Origin: Variovorax sp. 679
GTDB lineage: Bacteria; Pseudomonadota; Gammaproteobacteria; Burkholderiales; Burkholderiaceae_C
Assembly (NCBI RefSeq): GCF_003952185.1
Contig: NZ_RXFS01000002.1
Location: 62,001-126,000 of the forward strand
Length of the DNA: 64,000 nt
Direction of reading: 5' to 3'
Part shown: in pieces, positions 51,861-61,188 of the stretch
Layout of the letters: each line of letters opens with the position of its first letter
Position numbering within the stretch: position 1 is the first letter of the stretch
Made by a program: the position numbers and the translations under genes
The notes under the pieces: generated by a model
Seen by the model: the letters and a program-made list of their open reading frames with translations, nothing else
Told to the model about the DNA's origin: nothing
The model's database searches: none

Positions 51861-52919
51861 ATGGCAGTTTTCACCGAAGTCGGTTTCGGCGAGGCAGACG
51901 CGCTCGTCCAACGCCTGGGCCTGGGCCCGCTGCGCGAACTGCGCGGCATCGAGGGAGGCATCGAGAACACCAACTACTTCGCGACCACCGAGTCGGGCGA
52001 GTTCGTGTTGACGCTGTTCGAACGCCTGAGCGCCGAGCAGCTCCCTTACTACCTTTGTCTGATGAAGCACCTGGCGAGCGCTGGCCTGCCGGTGCCCGCG
52101 CCCGTGGCGGTGCCGGAACCCGCCAATGCAGAAAAGCCCAGGAAGGGCCAGCCCCCGGTACCCGCCGACGCCGCATGCGACCTGCTGCACACGGTGGCCG
52201 GCAAGCCCGCGGCGGTGGTGCAGAAGCTCTCCGGCCGCAGCGAACTGGCCCCCGGCGCGGCGCATTGCGCCGAACTGGGCGCGATGCTGGCGCGCATGCA
52301 CCTCGCGGGACGCGACTACCCCCGCATCCAGCCGAACCTTCGCGGACTGCCCTGGTGGAACGAGACGGTGCCGGTGGTGCTGCCGTACATCGAGGAGCCG
52401 CAAGCGGCCCTGCTGCGCGCCGAACTGGCCTACCAGAACCACGTGGCAGAGTCTTCGGCCTATGCAGCCCTGCCGCGCGGCCCGGTGCATGCCGACATGT
52501 TCCGCGACAACGTGATGTTCGCCACCGGTGGCGACGCCGGCGCGGCCCCGCGCCTGACCGGCGTGTTCGACTTCTACTTCGCCGGCACCGACACCTGGCT
52601 GTTCGATCTGGCCGTGTGCCTGAACGACTGGGCCATCGACCTGCCGACCGGCCGGCACGATGCCGAGCGCGCCGACGCGCTGCTGTCGGCCTACGAGAGC
52701 GTGCGCACGCTGAACGGCGCCGAGCGCGCACTGCTGCCCGCAATGCTGCGCGCCGCGGCGCTGCGCTTCTGGATCTCCCGCCTCTGGGACTTCCATCTGC
52801 CGCGCGAGGCGAGCATGCTCAAGCCCCATGACCCCACGCACTTCGAGCGCGTGCTGCGCGACCGCGCCACCCATCCGCATGCCATGGCGCAGGCTCTCGA
52901 GCCGCTGCTGGCTGCCTGA
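51861..52919 (+). CDS. thrB: Homoserine kinase (aminoglycoside phosphotransferase fold)
   Basis: A 352-residue kinase of the ThrB type found in Pseudomonas and Burkholderiales, not the GHMP type. Motifs: GIEGGIENTNYFATT (nucleotide binding start), HADMFRDNVMF with the catalytic Asp, and GVFDFYFAGTDTWLFDLA with the metal Asp. It phosphorylates L-homoserine on the route to threonine. About 20 residues near 89-108 (KPRKGQPPVPADAA) form a family-variable loop. It follows the DUF2782-like gene. Confidence 0.95.
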   Translation: MAVFTEVGFGEADALVQRLGLGPLRELRGIEGGIENTNYFATTESGEFVLTLFERLSAEQLPYYLCLMKHLASAGLPVPAPVAVPEPANAEKPRKGQPPVPADAACDLLHTVAGKPAAVVQKLSGRSELAPGAAHCAELGAMLARMHLAGRDYPRIQPNLRGLPWWNETVPVVLPYIEEPQAALLRAELAYQNHVAESSAYAALPRGPVHADMFRDNVMFATGGDAGAAPRLTGVFDFYFAGTDTWLFDLAVCLNDWAIDLPTGRHDAERADALLSAYESVRTLNGAERALLPAMLRAAALRFWISRLWDFHLPREASMLKPHDPTHFERVLRDRATHPHAMAQALEPLLAA

Positions 52920-52928
52920 CCTTCACAC

Positions 52929-53783
52929 ATGAAACTCAACCTCGTGCCGGCAAGAACCGGCGTCGAATGGGTCCGCCTCGGGCTCAAGAACTTCTGGCGG
53001 CAGCCGCTGGCCTTCGTGTCGCTGTTCATGTTGTTCATGGCGCTGATCTCGACCATTTCGCAGCTGCCGCTGATCGGCAAGTTCCTGCCTTTCGTGCTGC
53101 TGCCCTTCTCCACGCTGGGCTTCATGGTCGCGGCATCGGTGGCCGATGCCTCGGGAAACAACGGCAACAGCGCCGCCAACACCGACCTTCCCGGAGACAC
53201 GGGCGGCGTGAAGCGGCCGACCGGCGCGATCATGTTCCTGTCGGTGGCACGCGCCATGCGCACGGAATGGCGCTCGCTGGCCGTGCTCGGCGTGATCTCG
53301 GCGGTTTACTGCTTCCTGACCGTCTTCCTGACGGCGCTGGTCGATGGCGGCCAGTTCATGCGCAGCTACTTCCTCGGCGAAGCTCCTGCGAAGGAAGTGC
53401 TGGAAAGCAGCCGTTTCCAGATGGCGAACCTGCTCCAGATGTGCCTCGCGCTGCCGCTGGTCGCGGCCATGTGGCACGCGCCCGCGCTGGTTCACTGGCA
53501 CCGCGTGGAGCCGGTGAAGAGCATCTTCTTCAGCCTGGTCGCGATGTTCCGGAATTTCGGCGCCTACGCGCTGTACTGGCTCGCATGGTGCGGCGTGCTT
53601 CTGCTCGGCCTGCTGGCAGCGGCGCTGGTCGGCACCATCGTGATCGGCGTGGGCTCGCTGGGTTCGGATACCGGCGCCATGACCGCCGGCAACATCCTGA
53701 TGATCGGCACGGTGATGACGCTCGCCGCCATGGCGCAGGCATCGAACTGGTTCACCTTCCGCGACACCTTCAATCCGGACTGA
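52929..53783 (+). CDS. BPSS1780-type integral membrane protein
   Basis: A 284-residue membrane protein with about six helices. The start (GVEWVRLGLKNFWRQPLAFVSLFMLFM) is the hallmark of the BPSS1780 family of Burkholderiales membrane proteins. It starts 9 nt after thrB. Function is unknown; a structural or transport role in the inner membrane is all that can be said. Confidence 0.85.
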   Translation: MKLNLVPARTGVEWVRLGLKNFWRQPLAFVSLFMLFMALISTISQLPLIGKFLPFVLLPFSTLGFMVAASVADASGNNGNSAANTDLPGDTGGVKRPTGAIMFLSVARAMRTEWRSLAVLGVISAVYCFLTVFLTALVDGGQFMRSYFLGEAPAKEVLESSRFQMANLLQMCLALPLVAAMWHAPALVHWHRVEPVKSIFFSLVAMFRNFGAYALYWLAWCGVLLLGLLAAALVGTIVIGVGSLGSDTGAMTAGNILMIGTVMTLAAMAQASNWFTFRDTFNPD

Positions 53784-53823
53784 GCGCCGCAGCCGGCGCC
53801 CTCGCCGGTGATCGCCGGTGAAC

Positions 53824-56244
53824 TCAAATCGGCGTGAGCTTGGCCACCGACAGCGCCAGCCACTTCACGCCATGCCGCGCAAACTTGACTTGGGCGCGCG
53901 CGTCGTCGCCGGTGCCTTCCAGTGCGGTCACCGTGCCTTCGCCAAACTTGTTGTGGAACACCTGCATGCCTGAACGCAGGCCGTGCGAAGGTGCCGTCTT
54001 CTGCGGCGGCACGGGCGGGCTGGCGAAGGTTTCCTTGTCGCGGCTGCTGCCGCCGCCATAACCACCACCGCTGTAGCCACCACCACCGCCGCGCGTGCTC
54101 GCGTAGCCACCACCGTAGCCGAAGGCCGATGGCGTGAAGCCCTGGTTCTTGGGCGTGAGCCACTTGAGCGCGCTCTCGGGCAGCTCGTCGAAGAAGCGGC
54201 TCTTGACGTTGTAGCGGGTCTGGCCGTGCAGCATGCGTGTCTGCGAATGACTCAGGTACAGCCGCTTGCGGGCGCGCGTGATCGCCACGTACATCAGGCG
54301 GCGCTCTTCCTCGAGGCTCTCGAAATCGCTCATCGAGTTCTCGTGCGGGAACAGACCCTCTTCCATGCCGGTGATGAAAACGCAGTCGAATTCCAGGCCC
54401 TTGGCGGCATGGACGGTCATGAGCTGCACCGCGTCCTGCCCCGCCTGCGCCTGGTTGTCGCCCGATTCGAGCGCGGCGTGCGTGAGGAAGGCCGCCAGCG
54501 GGCTCAGCGTTTCGCCGGTTTCGGCGTCGGGTGCGAGCGGCTCGTCGAGCACCGGGCGGCTCGGGTCGATGCCCTGGCTCGCGGGTGATTGGCGCAGTTC
54601 GTCGACCGGCAGCGCCACGGCGTCGCGGCCGAAGCCTTCCTGCGTGACGAAGCTCTCGGCCGCATTCACCAGTTCTTCCAGATTCTCGATGCGGTCCGCA
54701 CCTTCGCGGTCGGCCTTGTAGTGCTCGACGAGGCCGCTGTGGTCGAGCACCAGCTCGATGATCTCCCGCAGGCTCACACCCTGGGTCTGCTCGCGCAGCA
54801 CGTCGATCTTGGCGACGAAGCCCGTGAGATTGGCGCCGGCCTTGCCGCCGACAACGCTCACCGCGTCGTGCAGCGAACGGTTGGCGGCGCGTGCGGCGTC
54901 CTGCAGGGTTTCGAGCGTGCGCGCGCCGATGCCGCGCGGCGGGAAGTTGACGACGCGCAGGAAGCTGGTGTCGTCGTCCTTGTTCTCGAGCAGGCGCAGG
55001 TAGGCCAGCGCGTGCTTGATTTCGGCGCGCTCGAAGAAGCGCAGCCCGCCGTACACGCGGTACGGCACGGAGGCATTGAAGAGCGCCGTTTCGATCACCC
55101 GGCTCTGCGCATTGCTGCGGTAGAGCACGGCCATTTCCTTGCGCTCGTAGCCGTCGCGCACGAGCTGGCGCATTTCCTCGACCATCCACTGGGCTTCGGC
55201 CAGGTCGGTGGGCGACTCGTAGACGCGCACGGGCTCGCCCGGCCCCTGGTCGGTGCGCAGGTTCTTGCCCAGGCGCTTCTTGTTGTGGCCGATGAGCTCG
55301 TTGGCCGAGTCGAGGATGTTGCTGTAGCTGCGGTAGTTCTGCTCCAGCTTGATCTGGTGACGCACGTCGAACTCGCGCACGAAGTCGGTCATGTTGCCCA
55401 CGCGCGCGCCGCGGAAGGCGTAGATGCTCTGGTCGTCGTCGCCCACGGCGATCACGCTGTTGTGCCGGCCCGGCTCGAAGCGGCCTTCGACGGTGTTGCC
55501 CGCGAGCATCTTGATCCACGCGTACTGCAGGCGGTTGGTGTCCTGGAACTCGTCGATCAGGATGTGGCGGAAGCGCCGCTGGTAGTGCTCGCGCACCGGG
55601 TCGTTGTCGCGCAGTAGCTCGTAGCTGCGCAGCATGAGTTCGCCGAAGTCGACCACGCCTTCGCGCTGGCATTGCTCTTCATAGAGGCGGTAGAGCTCGA
55701 CCTTCTTGCGGTCGTCGTCGCTGCGCACCTCGATGGCATCGGGCCGCAGGCCGTCTTCCTTGGCGCCGGCGATGAACCACTGGGTCTGCTTGGCCGGGAA
55801 GCGCTCGTCGTCGACGTTGAACTGCTTCATCAGGCGCTTGATGGCCGAGAGCTGGTCCTGTGTGTCGAGGATCTGGAAGGTGGAAGGCAGGTTGGCCAGC
55901 TTCCAGTGCGCGCGCAGCAGGCGGTTGCACAGGCCGTGGAAGGTGCCGATCCACATGCCGCGCACGTTGACGGGCAGCATCGCGGTCAGCCGCGTCATCA
56001 TTTCCTTCGCGGCCTTGTTGGTGAAGGTCACGGCGAGGATGCCGCCGGCGGAGACCTGGCCGGTCTGCAGCAGCCAGGCGATGCGGGTGGTGAGCACGCG
56101 CGTCTTGCCGGAGCCGGCGCCCGCCAGGATGAGTGCGTTGCCTTCGGGCAACGTGACCGCGGCGAGTTGCTCCGCGTTCAGGTTCTGGAGCAGCGGCAGC
56201 GCTGGGGAGTGGGCATCGTCAGCCGCAGGATCGTTAAACAACAT
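53824..56244 (-). CDS. uvrD: UvrD/PcrA-type DNA helicase
   Basis: An 806-residue superfamily 1A helicase. Motif I is AGAGSGKTRVL, Ia is VTFTNKAAKEM, motif II is LIDEFQDTNRLQ, III is VGDDDQSIYAFRGA, IV is LEQNYRS and V/VI are MTVHAAKGLEFD and VAITRARKRLYL. The C-terminus has a glycine/tyrosine-rich linker (about 711-738) and a Tudor-like domain (VFHNKFGEGTVTALEGTG) that in PcrA contacts RNA polymerase. Role: mismatch and nucleotide excision repair, transcription-coupled repair. Start ATG 56244 is preferred. Confidence 0.96.
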   Translation of the reverse strand: MLFNDPAADDAHSPALPLLQNLNAEQLAAVTLPEGNALILAGAGSGKTRVLTTRIAWLLQTGQVSAGGILAVTFTNKAAKEMMTRLTAMLPVNVRGMWIGTFHGLCNRLLRAHWKLANLPSTFQILDTQDQLSAIKRLMKQFNVDDERFPAKQTQWFIAGAKEDGLRPDAIEVRSDDDRKKVELYRLYEEQCQREGVVDFGELMLRSYELLRDNDPVREHYQRRFRHILIDEFQDTNRLQYAWIKMLAGNTVEGRFEPGRHNSVIAVGDDDQSIYAFRGARVGNMTDFVREFDVRHQIKLEQNYRSYSNILDSANELIGHNKKRLGKNLRTDQGPGEPVRVYESPTDLAEAQWMVEEMRQLVRDGYERKEMAVLYRSNAQSRVIETALFNASVPYRVYGGLRFFERAEIKHALAYLRLLENKDDDTSFLRVVNFPPRGIGARTLETLQDAARAANRSLHDAVSVVGGKAGANLTGFVAKIDVLREQTQGVSLREIIELVLDHSGLVEHYKADREGADRIENLEELVNAAESFVTQEGFGRDAVALPVDELRQSPASQGIDPSRPVLDEPLAPDAETGETLSPLAAFLTHAALESGDNQAQAGQDAVQLMTVHAAKGLEFDCVFITGMEEGLFPHENSMSDFESLEEERRLMYVAITRARKRLYLSHSQTRMLHGQTRYNVKSRFFDELPESALKWLTPKNQGFTPSAFGYGGGYASTRGGGGGYSGGGYGGGSSRDKETFASPPVPPQKTAPSHGLRSGMQVFHNKFGEGTVTALEGTGDDARAQVKFARHGVKWLALSVAKLTPI

Positions 56245-56316
56245 CCCACGATTGTAGAAACCACGGCGTATGCGGGTTATATGAAGAAGCGGAAGACCTG
56301 CCTTCGCGAGTCCGCG

Positions 56317-56359
56317 TAAAATCAATCACCGGGCCCAAGTTTCTTGCGCCCGGTTTTTT
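56317..56359 (+). promoter_or_regulatory. guaC promoter with a terminator-like leader hairpin
   Basis: A TAAAAT -10 box (56317-56322) is followed closely by ACCGGGC (56328-56334) pairing with GCCCGGT (56348-56354) and a run of six T (56354-56359). No gene on this strand lies upstream to be terminated. This is either an attenuator in the guaC leader or a stem protecting the 5' end. Confidence 0.5.
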
Positions 56360-56451
56360 GTGGGCGTTTCATTTGCAGAACGCACCGCAGAAACCGGCCG
56401 GACCAAGCGCTCATTCGTTTCTTTCAACGATTCCTTCCTAGGAGCCTGGTC

Positions 56452-57429
56452 ATGCAAATTTTCGATTACGACAACATCCTTCTGCTCCCGCGCAAGTGCC
56501 GCGTGGAGAGCCGCTCCGAGTGCGACACCAGCGTCACGCTGGGCGAACGCAGCTTCCGCCTGCCGGTGGTGCCCGCCAACATGAAGACGGTGGTCGACGA
56601 GTCGATCTGCCTGTGGCTGGCGCAGAACGGCTACTTCTACGTGATGCACCGCTTCGACCTCGACAACGTCAAGTTCGTCAAGGAGATGCAGGGCAAGGGC
56701 GTGTTCGCCTCCATCTCTCTGGGCGTGAAGAAGGCCGACTACGACACCGTCGACCAGCTGGTAGCCCAGGGCCTCGTTCCCGAGTACGTCACGATCGACA
56801 TCGCGCACGGCCATGCCGACAGCGTGAAGAACATGATCGGCTACCTCAAGCAGAAGCTGCCGAAGACCTTTGTGATTGCCGGCAACGTCGGCACGCCCGA
56901 AGCCGTGATCGACCTCGAGAACTGGGGCGCGGACGCGACCAAGGTCGGCATAGGCCCGGGCAAGGTCTGCATCACGAAGCTCAAGACCGGCTTCGGCACG
57001 GGCGGCTGGCAACTGTCGGCGCTGAAGTGGTGCGCGCGCGTGGCGACCAAGCCGATCATTGCCGACGGCGGCATCCGCGACCACGGCGACATCGCCAAGA
57101 GCGTGCGCTTCGGCGCCTCGATGGTCATGATCGGCTCGCTGTTCGCGGGGCACGAGGAGTCGCCGGGCAAGACCGTCGAGGTCGACGGCGTGCTGTTCAA
57201 GGAATACTACGGCTCCGCCAGCGACTTCAACAAAGGCGAGTACAAGCACGTCGAGGGCAAGCGCATCCTCGAGCCCATCAAGGGCAAGCTGGCCGACACG
57301 CTGGTCGAGATGGAACAGGACGTACAGAGCTCGATCAGCTACGCGGGCGGCCGCACGCTGATGGACATCCGCAAGGTCAACTACGTCACGCTGGGTGGCG
57401 ACAACGCAGGCGAACACCTGCTGATGTAA
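56452..57429 (+). CDS. guaC: GMP reductase, short (Firmicutes-like) type
   Basis: A 325-residue TIM-barrel enzyme that turns GMP into IMP with [39 protein letters not shown], the catalytic Cys in [13 protein letters not shown], and [13 protein letters not shown] define it. The start and length match the GMP reductase type known from Bacillus and Staphylococcus rather than the ~347-residue E. coli enzyme. Start ATG 56452 follows AGGAGCC. The 207-bp leader contains a terminator-like hairpin. Confidence 0.96.
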   Translation: MQIFDYDNILLLPRKCRVESRSECDTSVTLGERSFRLPVVPANMKTVVDESICLWLAQNGYFYVMHRFDLDNVKFVKEMQGKGVFASISLGVKKADYDTVDQLVAQGLVPEYVTIDIAHGHADSVKNMIGYLKQKLPKTFVIAGNVGTPEAVIDLENWGADATKVGIGPGKVCITKLKTGFGTGGWQLSALKWCARVATKPIIADGGIRDHGDIAKSVRFGASMVMIGSLFAGHEESPGKTVEVDGVLFKEYYGSASDFNKGEYKHVEGKRILEPIKGKLADTLVEMEQDVQSSISYAGGRTLMDIRKVNYVTLGGDNAGEHLLM

Positions 57430-57435
57430 CGGCCC

Positions 57436-58302
57436 TCAGGCTTCCAGCAGCTGCACCGCGTGCCGGTGCAGCGTGTGCGCCGGATCGGCGAGCGCATCGA
57501 CCACGTCGAAGTGATTCAGCCCCGGCAGCACCTCGCACACCGGCACTGTGTTGCGGCCCCACGCCTCGCGGATCATCGCGTTGTGGCGCATGAACTCCTC
57601 GCTTTCCTTGCCGCCGGCAACGGCGTAGAGCTGGCCGCGCTTGGGCGCAGGCCACAGCGCCGGACTGGCGCGCAGCGCGTCCGCGTCGGTCAGGTTCAGT
57701 GTCTTCTCGAGAAACGGCGTGCGCTGCAGCGGACGAAGGTCGTAGAGGCCCGAGATCGACAGCGCGTTGCGCACGAGCCGCGCGGGCAGGTCGGACGCGA
57801 CCGCCTTCCAGTCGCAAGCCAGCAGCGCCGCCGCCATGTGCCCGCCGGCCGAATGACCCGCAACCGTGATCCGCGAAGGATCGCCACCGTGGGCCGCGAT
57901 GTGGCGCCACGTCCATTCGAGCGCGCGCACCATCTGCAGCAGGATTCCGGGCACCGTGACGGGCTGCTCCGGCGTGCCCGGGCACAGCGCGTAGTTGGGC
58001 TGGACCACGCAGATGCCGCGGTCGTTGAAGGCGGGAGCAATGAAAGAGTGGTCTTTCTTGTCCATCGCGCGCCAGTAGCCACCGTGGATGAAGACCAGCA
58101 CCGGCGCGTCGGGCACCGGAGCGGGGAAGACATCGAGCGTTTCGTTCACGCCCTGGCCATAGGGAAGATCGATCCGTGCCGGCAACGTCTCGCGCGCCGC
58201 GGCCGATTCGCGCCCCCAGCGCTCGAAGTACGCGGGGTGATCCTTGACCCGCGCGAGGTTGTTGTACATGCCTTCCAGCCAGGCAGGATCGAACGAGGTC
58301 AT
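57436..58302 (-). CDS. Alpha/beta hydrolase (kynurenine formamidase-like)
   Basis: A 288-residue cytosolic hydrolase. [20 protein letters not shown] is the oxyanion-hole region shared with arylformamidases; the nucleophile Ser is in [16 protein letters not shown]; the final His is in [13 protein letters not shown]. Fits the esterase/formamidase group. No kynurenine pathway genes adjoin it, so the substrate is open. It is convergent with guaC (6 nt apart). Confidence 0.88.
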   Translation of the reverse strand: MTSFDPAWLEGMYNNLARVKDHPAYFERWGRESAAARETLPARIDLPYGQGVNETLDVFPAPVPDAPVLVFIHGGYWRAMDKKDHSFIAPAFNDRGICVVQPNYALCPGTPEQPVTVPGILLQMVRALEWTWRHIAAHGGDPSRITVAGHSAGGHMAAALLACDWKAVASDLPARLVRNALSISGLYDLRPLQRTPFLEKTLNLTDADALRASPALWPAPKRGQLYAVAGGKESEEFMRHNAMIREAWGRNTVPVCEVLPGLNHFDVVDALADPAHTLHRHAVQLLEA

Positions 58303-58391
58303 GCGCTCTTTGCTCCGTGTTTCGCGAGGCGCGATCTTGGCACGGCAGGATGCGCCAAAACGGCAGTTCCGGTTAAAATTCGCCCCGCGTT

Positions 58392-58467
<76 letters not shown>

Positions 58468-58475
58468 ACCGACAC

Positions 58476-58513
58476 GGAAAAGGCCTTGGCATCTGCCAGG
58501 GCCTTTTCCTTTT
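58476..58513 (+). terminator. Terminator after tRNA-Ala
   Basis: A long stem of GGAAAAGGCC..TGGCA with TGCCA..GGCCTTTTCC and a T run. It lies between the tRNA and the convergent SDR gene and may serve both. Confidence 0.85.
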
Positions 58514-58523
58514 GGGGCTCGAC

Positions 58524-59231
58524 TCAGGTGTCGAGCGTCAGGTGCTGGCCGTGCAGCGCCGCGCCTCCCGGCGAAGCGAGGAACCCGATGGTCTGCGCAG
58601 CGACCGCGGTCGACACCCAGTCGGCGGGGTTCGCATCGGGCATCGCTTGCCGGTTGGCCGGCGTGTCGAGCACGCTCGGAGCCACGCTGTTGACGTTAAC
58701 GCCATGCGGCGCCGCTTCCGCCGCCATGGCTTCCACGAGGCGCTGCAGCGCGCTCTTCGAGGCAATGTATGCGGCCATGGCCGGCACGCCGCGCGCAGCG
58801 ACCTTCGCCGTGACGGCGATGACGCTGCCGGCGCGTCGCTCGATCATCGAGGGCAGCACCGCCTGCGTCACCGCGACGAACGACCAGGCGTTGAGATTCA
58901 TCATCCGGTCCCAGCTCGCGCGCGAGAGCGCATGTGTCGCCTCCCCCATCTCGAAGCCGCCCGCGATGTGCACCAGCGTGTCGACGCGGCCGAAGGACTT
59001 GAGCGCCTGCTCCGCGAGAGCCGCCATCTCGGAAGTGGAAGTCACGTCACCCGCCAGCAGGAGATGGTGGGAGTTGTCGAGGCCCGGGAAGACTTCCGCG
59101 AGACGACCTGCGTGGTGATCGACCAACGCAAGGCGTGCACCCTGATCGATGAAGTGCTGGGCTACCGCACGGCCCAGCGCACCTGCGGCGCCGGTGATCA
59201 GGACATGGGAGGTGGTGTTTGCGTCGCTCAT
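58524..59231 (-). CDS. Short-chain dehydrogenase/reductase, catalytic Ser apparently replaced
   Basis: A 235-residue SDR. The NAD(P) site is TGAAGALGRAVA, and the active Tyr-Lys pair is in YIASKSAL. The catalytic Ser expected 13 residues before the Tyr reads Ala (in AVTAKVAARG), and the usual NNAG reads HIAGG. So Tyr and Lys stay but Ser is lost by this alignment; activity may be altered. The start ATG 59231 has a strong AGGAGAAT site. It stands alone between two tRNA genes. Confidence 0.85.
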   Translation of the reverse strand: MSDANTTSHVLITGAAGALGRAVAQHFIDQGARLALVDHHAGRLAEVFPGLDNSHHLLLAGDVTSTSEMAALAEQALKSFGRVDTLVHIAGGFEMGEATHALSRASWDRMMNLNAWSFVAVTQAVLPSMIERRAGSVIAVTAKVAARGVPAMAAYIASKSALQRLVEAMAAEAAPHGVNVNSVAPSVLDTPANRQAMPDANPADWVSTAVAAQTIGFLASPGGAALHGQHLTLDT

Positions 59232-59303
59232 CGAGATTCTCCTGATTGAGGGGCCGCGCCCCATCGGTGATGATGAATCCTAATGCTTCGACTCACAAAT
59301 TTT

Positions 59304-59332
59304 TTGGAAAGTCAGAAATTCTGGGATATACT
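59304..59332 (+). promoter_or_regulatory. Promoter of tRNA-Lys
   Basis: TTGGAA (59304-59309) and TATACT (59327-59332) are separated by 17 bp. This is the best sigma-70 match in this region and sits 39 bp before the tRNA. Confidence 0.8.
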
Positions 59333-59371
59333 CGTGGTCTTGCCAGAAAACACAAAACGTTTTCAAAGCAA

Positions 59372-59447
59372 GGGCTCTTAGCTCAGTTGGTAGAGCAGCG
59401 GACTCTTAATCCGTAGGTCGAGTGTTCGAGTCACTCAGGGCCCACCA
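59372..59447 (+). tRNA. tRNA-Lys (anticodon CTT)
   Basis: A 76-base cloverleaf with encoded CCA. The anticodon loop CTCTTAA between GCGGA and TCCGT gives anticodon CTT. The acceptor stem GGGCTCT pairs with AGGGCCC, including G-U pairs. Confidence 0.95.
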
Positions 59448-59457
59448 CCAACACCAA

Positions 59458-59523
59458 AATAGCGCGGTTTCCGCGCTATTTTTTTGTCAAAGCCTTCTCA
59501 TGGCCTACATGAGAAGGCTTTTT
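59458..59523. terminator. Two tandem terminators between tRNA-Lys and a convergent gene
   Basis: First, a 10-bp stem (59458-59467 with 59471-59480) with a 3-base loop and a T run. Second, a 14-bp perfect stem (59489-59502 with 59508-59521) that can work in both directions. The 109 bp from there to the next stop hold no supported gene. Confidence 0.88.
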
Positions 59524-59632
59524 CTTTGGCCGCCCACTCTTCCCAACGCCTTGCACGCAAGGAGGACAGCATCGCCATCTCAAGTGGGCTCATAGCCCCA
59601 CTCATGAACTCGATTCGTGACCCGAGAGAAGC

Positions 59633-60031
59633 CTATCGACGTGCGATCCACTCGTCGACGCAACGCTCGAGCAGATCGCGCCGCTCGCCCACCTCTGCCG
59701 CCAGATACTGACGAGCATGCGCCTGCGCCAGTTCATTCGACAGGAACCACTGCTCACGCGCGGGGCCCTCTCGCGCCGGCGGCGCACCCCAGGCCGCGCT
59801 GCCGAGAAAGGCTTCGGTGACCGGCAGTCGCCCATCGGTCTTGCCGATATCCGACAGCGCATCGCGTGAGCCGCCGAGAATGATGCGCACCTGCACCGTC
59901 TCCTCGTCGGCTTCGATCAGCGCTCCGAGACCGCCTGCCTGGTGCACCTGCCAGAGCTGCATCGCGGAAGCATTGCGAACCCAACTCTCTAGCGCACGCG
60001 TCAAACTTTCGAGGATGATTTTTCTGTTCAT
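59633..60031 (-). CDS. Hypothetical protein
   Basis: A 132-residue soluble protein, no signal or membrane segment. Start ATG 60031 (MNRKIILESLTRALESW) is used; ATG 60058 with AGGTG upstream would add nine residues. Content is mixed alpha/beta with an acidic, Arg-rich C-terminal helix (ERRDLLERCVDEW). I do not recognise a family. Codon use is like its neighbours, so it is probably a real gene. Confidence 0.6.
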   Translation of the reverse strand: MNRKIILESLTRALESWVRNASAMQLWQVHQAGGLGALIEADEETVQVRIILGGSRDALSDIGKTDGRLPVTEAFLGSAAWGAPPAREGPAREQWFLSNELAQAHARQYLAAEVGERRDLLERCVDEWIARR

Positions 60032-60305
60032 AGGGGAATATTTCACGATTTTGCCCATCACCTGCAAGTCACATTGCACTCCAATTGCAAACAACGCCCA
60101 TGCGGCATGGCATCTTGTACGTGCTGTCACGCAGCACCACAAGAAAGACACAGGGACATTCACTTCGAAGCCCCAAGGCTCGTTCGGCCCGCCCATGCGG
60201 GTATTTTTTTGCCCGGCCGCAACCGATCTCGCGGACGACACGCGAGGACCACGGAATGCGCCCTGCCTCGAACCGTGCTTTCGGGCGTGAGCTATATTTC
60301 CGCTC
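60032..60305. other. Intergenic region
   Basis: These 274 bp are A+T-richer than the surroundings. A TATATT hexamer at 60293-60298 could be a -10 box for the small gene at 60306. I see no other supported element. Confidence 0.4.
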
Positions 60306-60482
60306 ATGGAAAAGGCGTCCGACATAGGTAAACCCACAGTCCCCATCGACCTGATCGGGCCGGACCATTGGCCGCGCTCCAAGCGCGGCTCGGGCCGAGC
60401 CACCAAGGTGATCCTGGCCATCGTGGGAGGGCTGACGGCAGCAGGCGTGATTGCCTACCGCTTCTTCGGCATTGGGCGCTGA
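60306..60482 (+). CDS. Small single-span membrane protein
   Basis: A 58-residue frame: a polar N-terminus (MEKASDIGKPTVPIDLIGPD), a basic stretch (PRSKRGSGRATK), then one hydrophobic helix (VILAIVGGLTAAGVIAYRFF). Basic-inside topology is clear. A perfect terminator follows 25 nt after the stop, which supports a real transcript. The ribosome site is weak. Function unknown. Confidence 0.55.
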   Translation: MEKASDIGKPTVPIDLIGPDHWPRSKRGSGRATKVILAIVGGLTAAGVIAYRFFGIGR

Positions 60483-60503
60483 CCACCAGTCCCCTGCATG
60501 AGC

Positions 60504-60538
60504 AAAAGCCCGCTGTCCCGAAGACAGCGGGCTTTTTT
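60504..60538. terminator. Bidirectional terminator
   Basis: A 10-bp perfect stem (60508-60517 with 60523-60532), 5-base loop, four A before and six T after. It can end both the small membrane protein transcript and the convergent HNH gene transcript. Confidence 0.9.
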
Positions 60539-60570
60539 CATGGGCGCACGGCAGGATCACCGCTCAGCCT

Positions 60571-61134
60571 CTACTGAAGCCGCGAGCCCTTGGGCAGCCG
60601 CTTCGCCAGCCACTCGTGCACGTCCGCACGAATGTTGCGGCCTTCGAGCAGGAAGTTCTCGTAGCGGCTCGGCACATAAGGCAGATAGACCAGCGGCATG
60701 CCCGCCTCCTCCGGCGTGCGCGCTGCCTTGCGGTTGTTGCAGACCGCGCACGCGCTCACGAGGTTGGTCCAGGTCCACGGGCCTCCGCGCGACTCGGGCA
60801 GCACGTGCTCGCATTGCAGCTCGCGTTCGTGGAACACGCCTGCGCAATAGGCGCAGGTGTGGCGGTCTCGGCGCAGCAGCTTGCTCTTGGTGACGCTCGG
60901 GATCACGTCGAAGAGGTTGATCTTCGACGCGCCGCGCAGCGCGATGATCGGCGCCACCTCGACACGCGATTGCACGCCGCGCGCCACGTTGAAGCCACCG
61001 CGCAGCGTTGCCAGCGGCAGGTCGCCGTCTTCCCAGGCCACCGAGCCGGTGGCGTAATGCAACACCGCCTGCTCCAGCGAGATCCAGGCTTGCGGCGTGC
61101 CCTGAATATCGAGTTGCAGGACGTGAGGGTGCAT
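60571..61134 (-). CDS. HNH endonuclease family protein
   Basis: A 187-residue protein. The HNH core (about 103-160) has a zinc knuckle CAYC ... CAVC, the catalytic EHVLPESRGG and NLVSACAVCNNRK. The ~95-residue N-terminal part is of unknown function. A strong AAAAGGAGG site precedes ATG 61134. This type of stand-alone HNH protein is widespread in chromosomes and often not mobile. It follows tRNA-His in the same direction after 54 bp. Confidence 0.88.
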   Translation of the reverse strand: MHPHVLQLDIQGTPQAWISLEQAVLHYATGSVAWEDGDLPLATLRGGFNVARGVQSRVEVAPIIALRGASKINLFDVIPSVTKSKLLRRDRHTCAYCAGVFHERELQCEHVLPESRGGPWTWTNLVSACAVCNNRKAARTPEEAGMPLVYLPYVPSRYENFLLEGRNIRADVHEWLAKRLPKGSRLQ

Positions 61135-61188
61135 GACTCGCCTCCTTTTGCGGCGATGGTTCTTGTGAGGTTGAATGAAATGAAGCCA

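Noticed and set aside
59484-59711. Plus-strand 75-residue frame after tRNA-Lys
   Set aside because: It lies across two terminators and overlaps the minus-strand gene; no ribosome site.
60571-61134. HNH endonuclease near tRNA genes as a mobile or homing element
   Set aside because: No repeats, attachment-site duplications, intron or integrase; codon use matches the neighbours.
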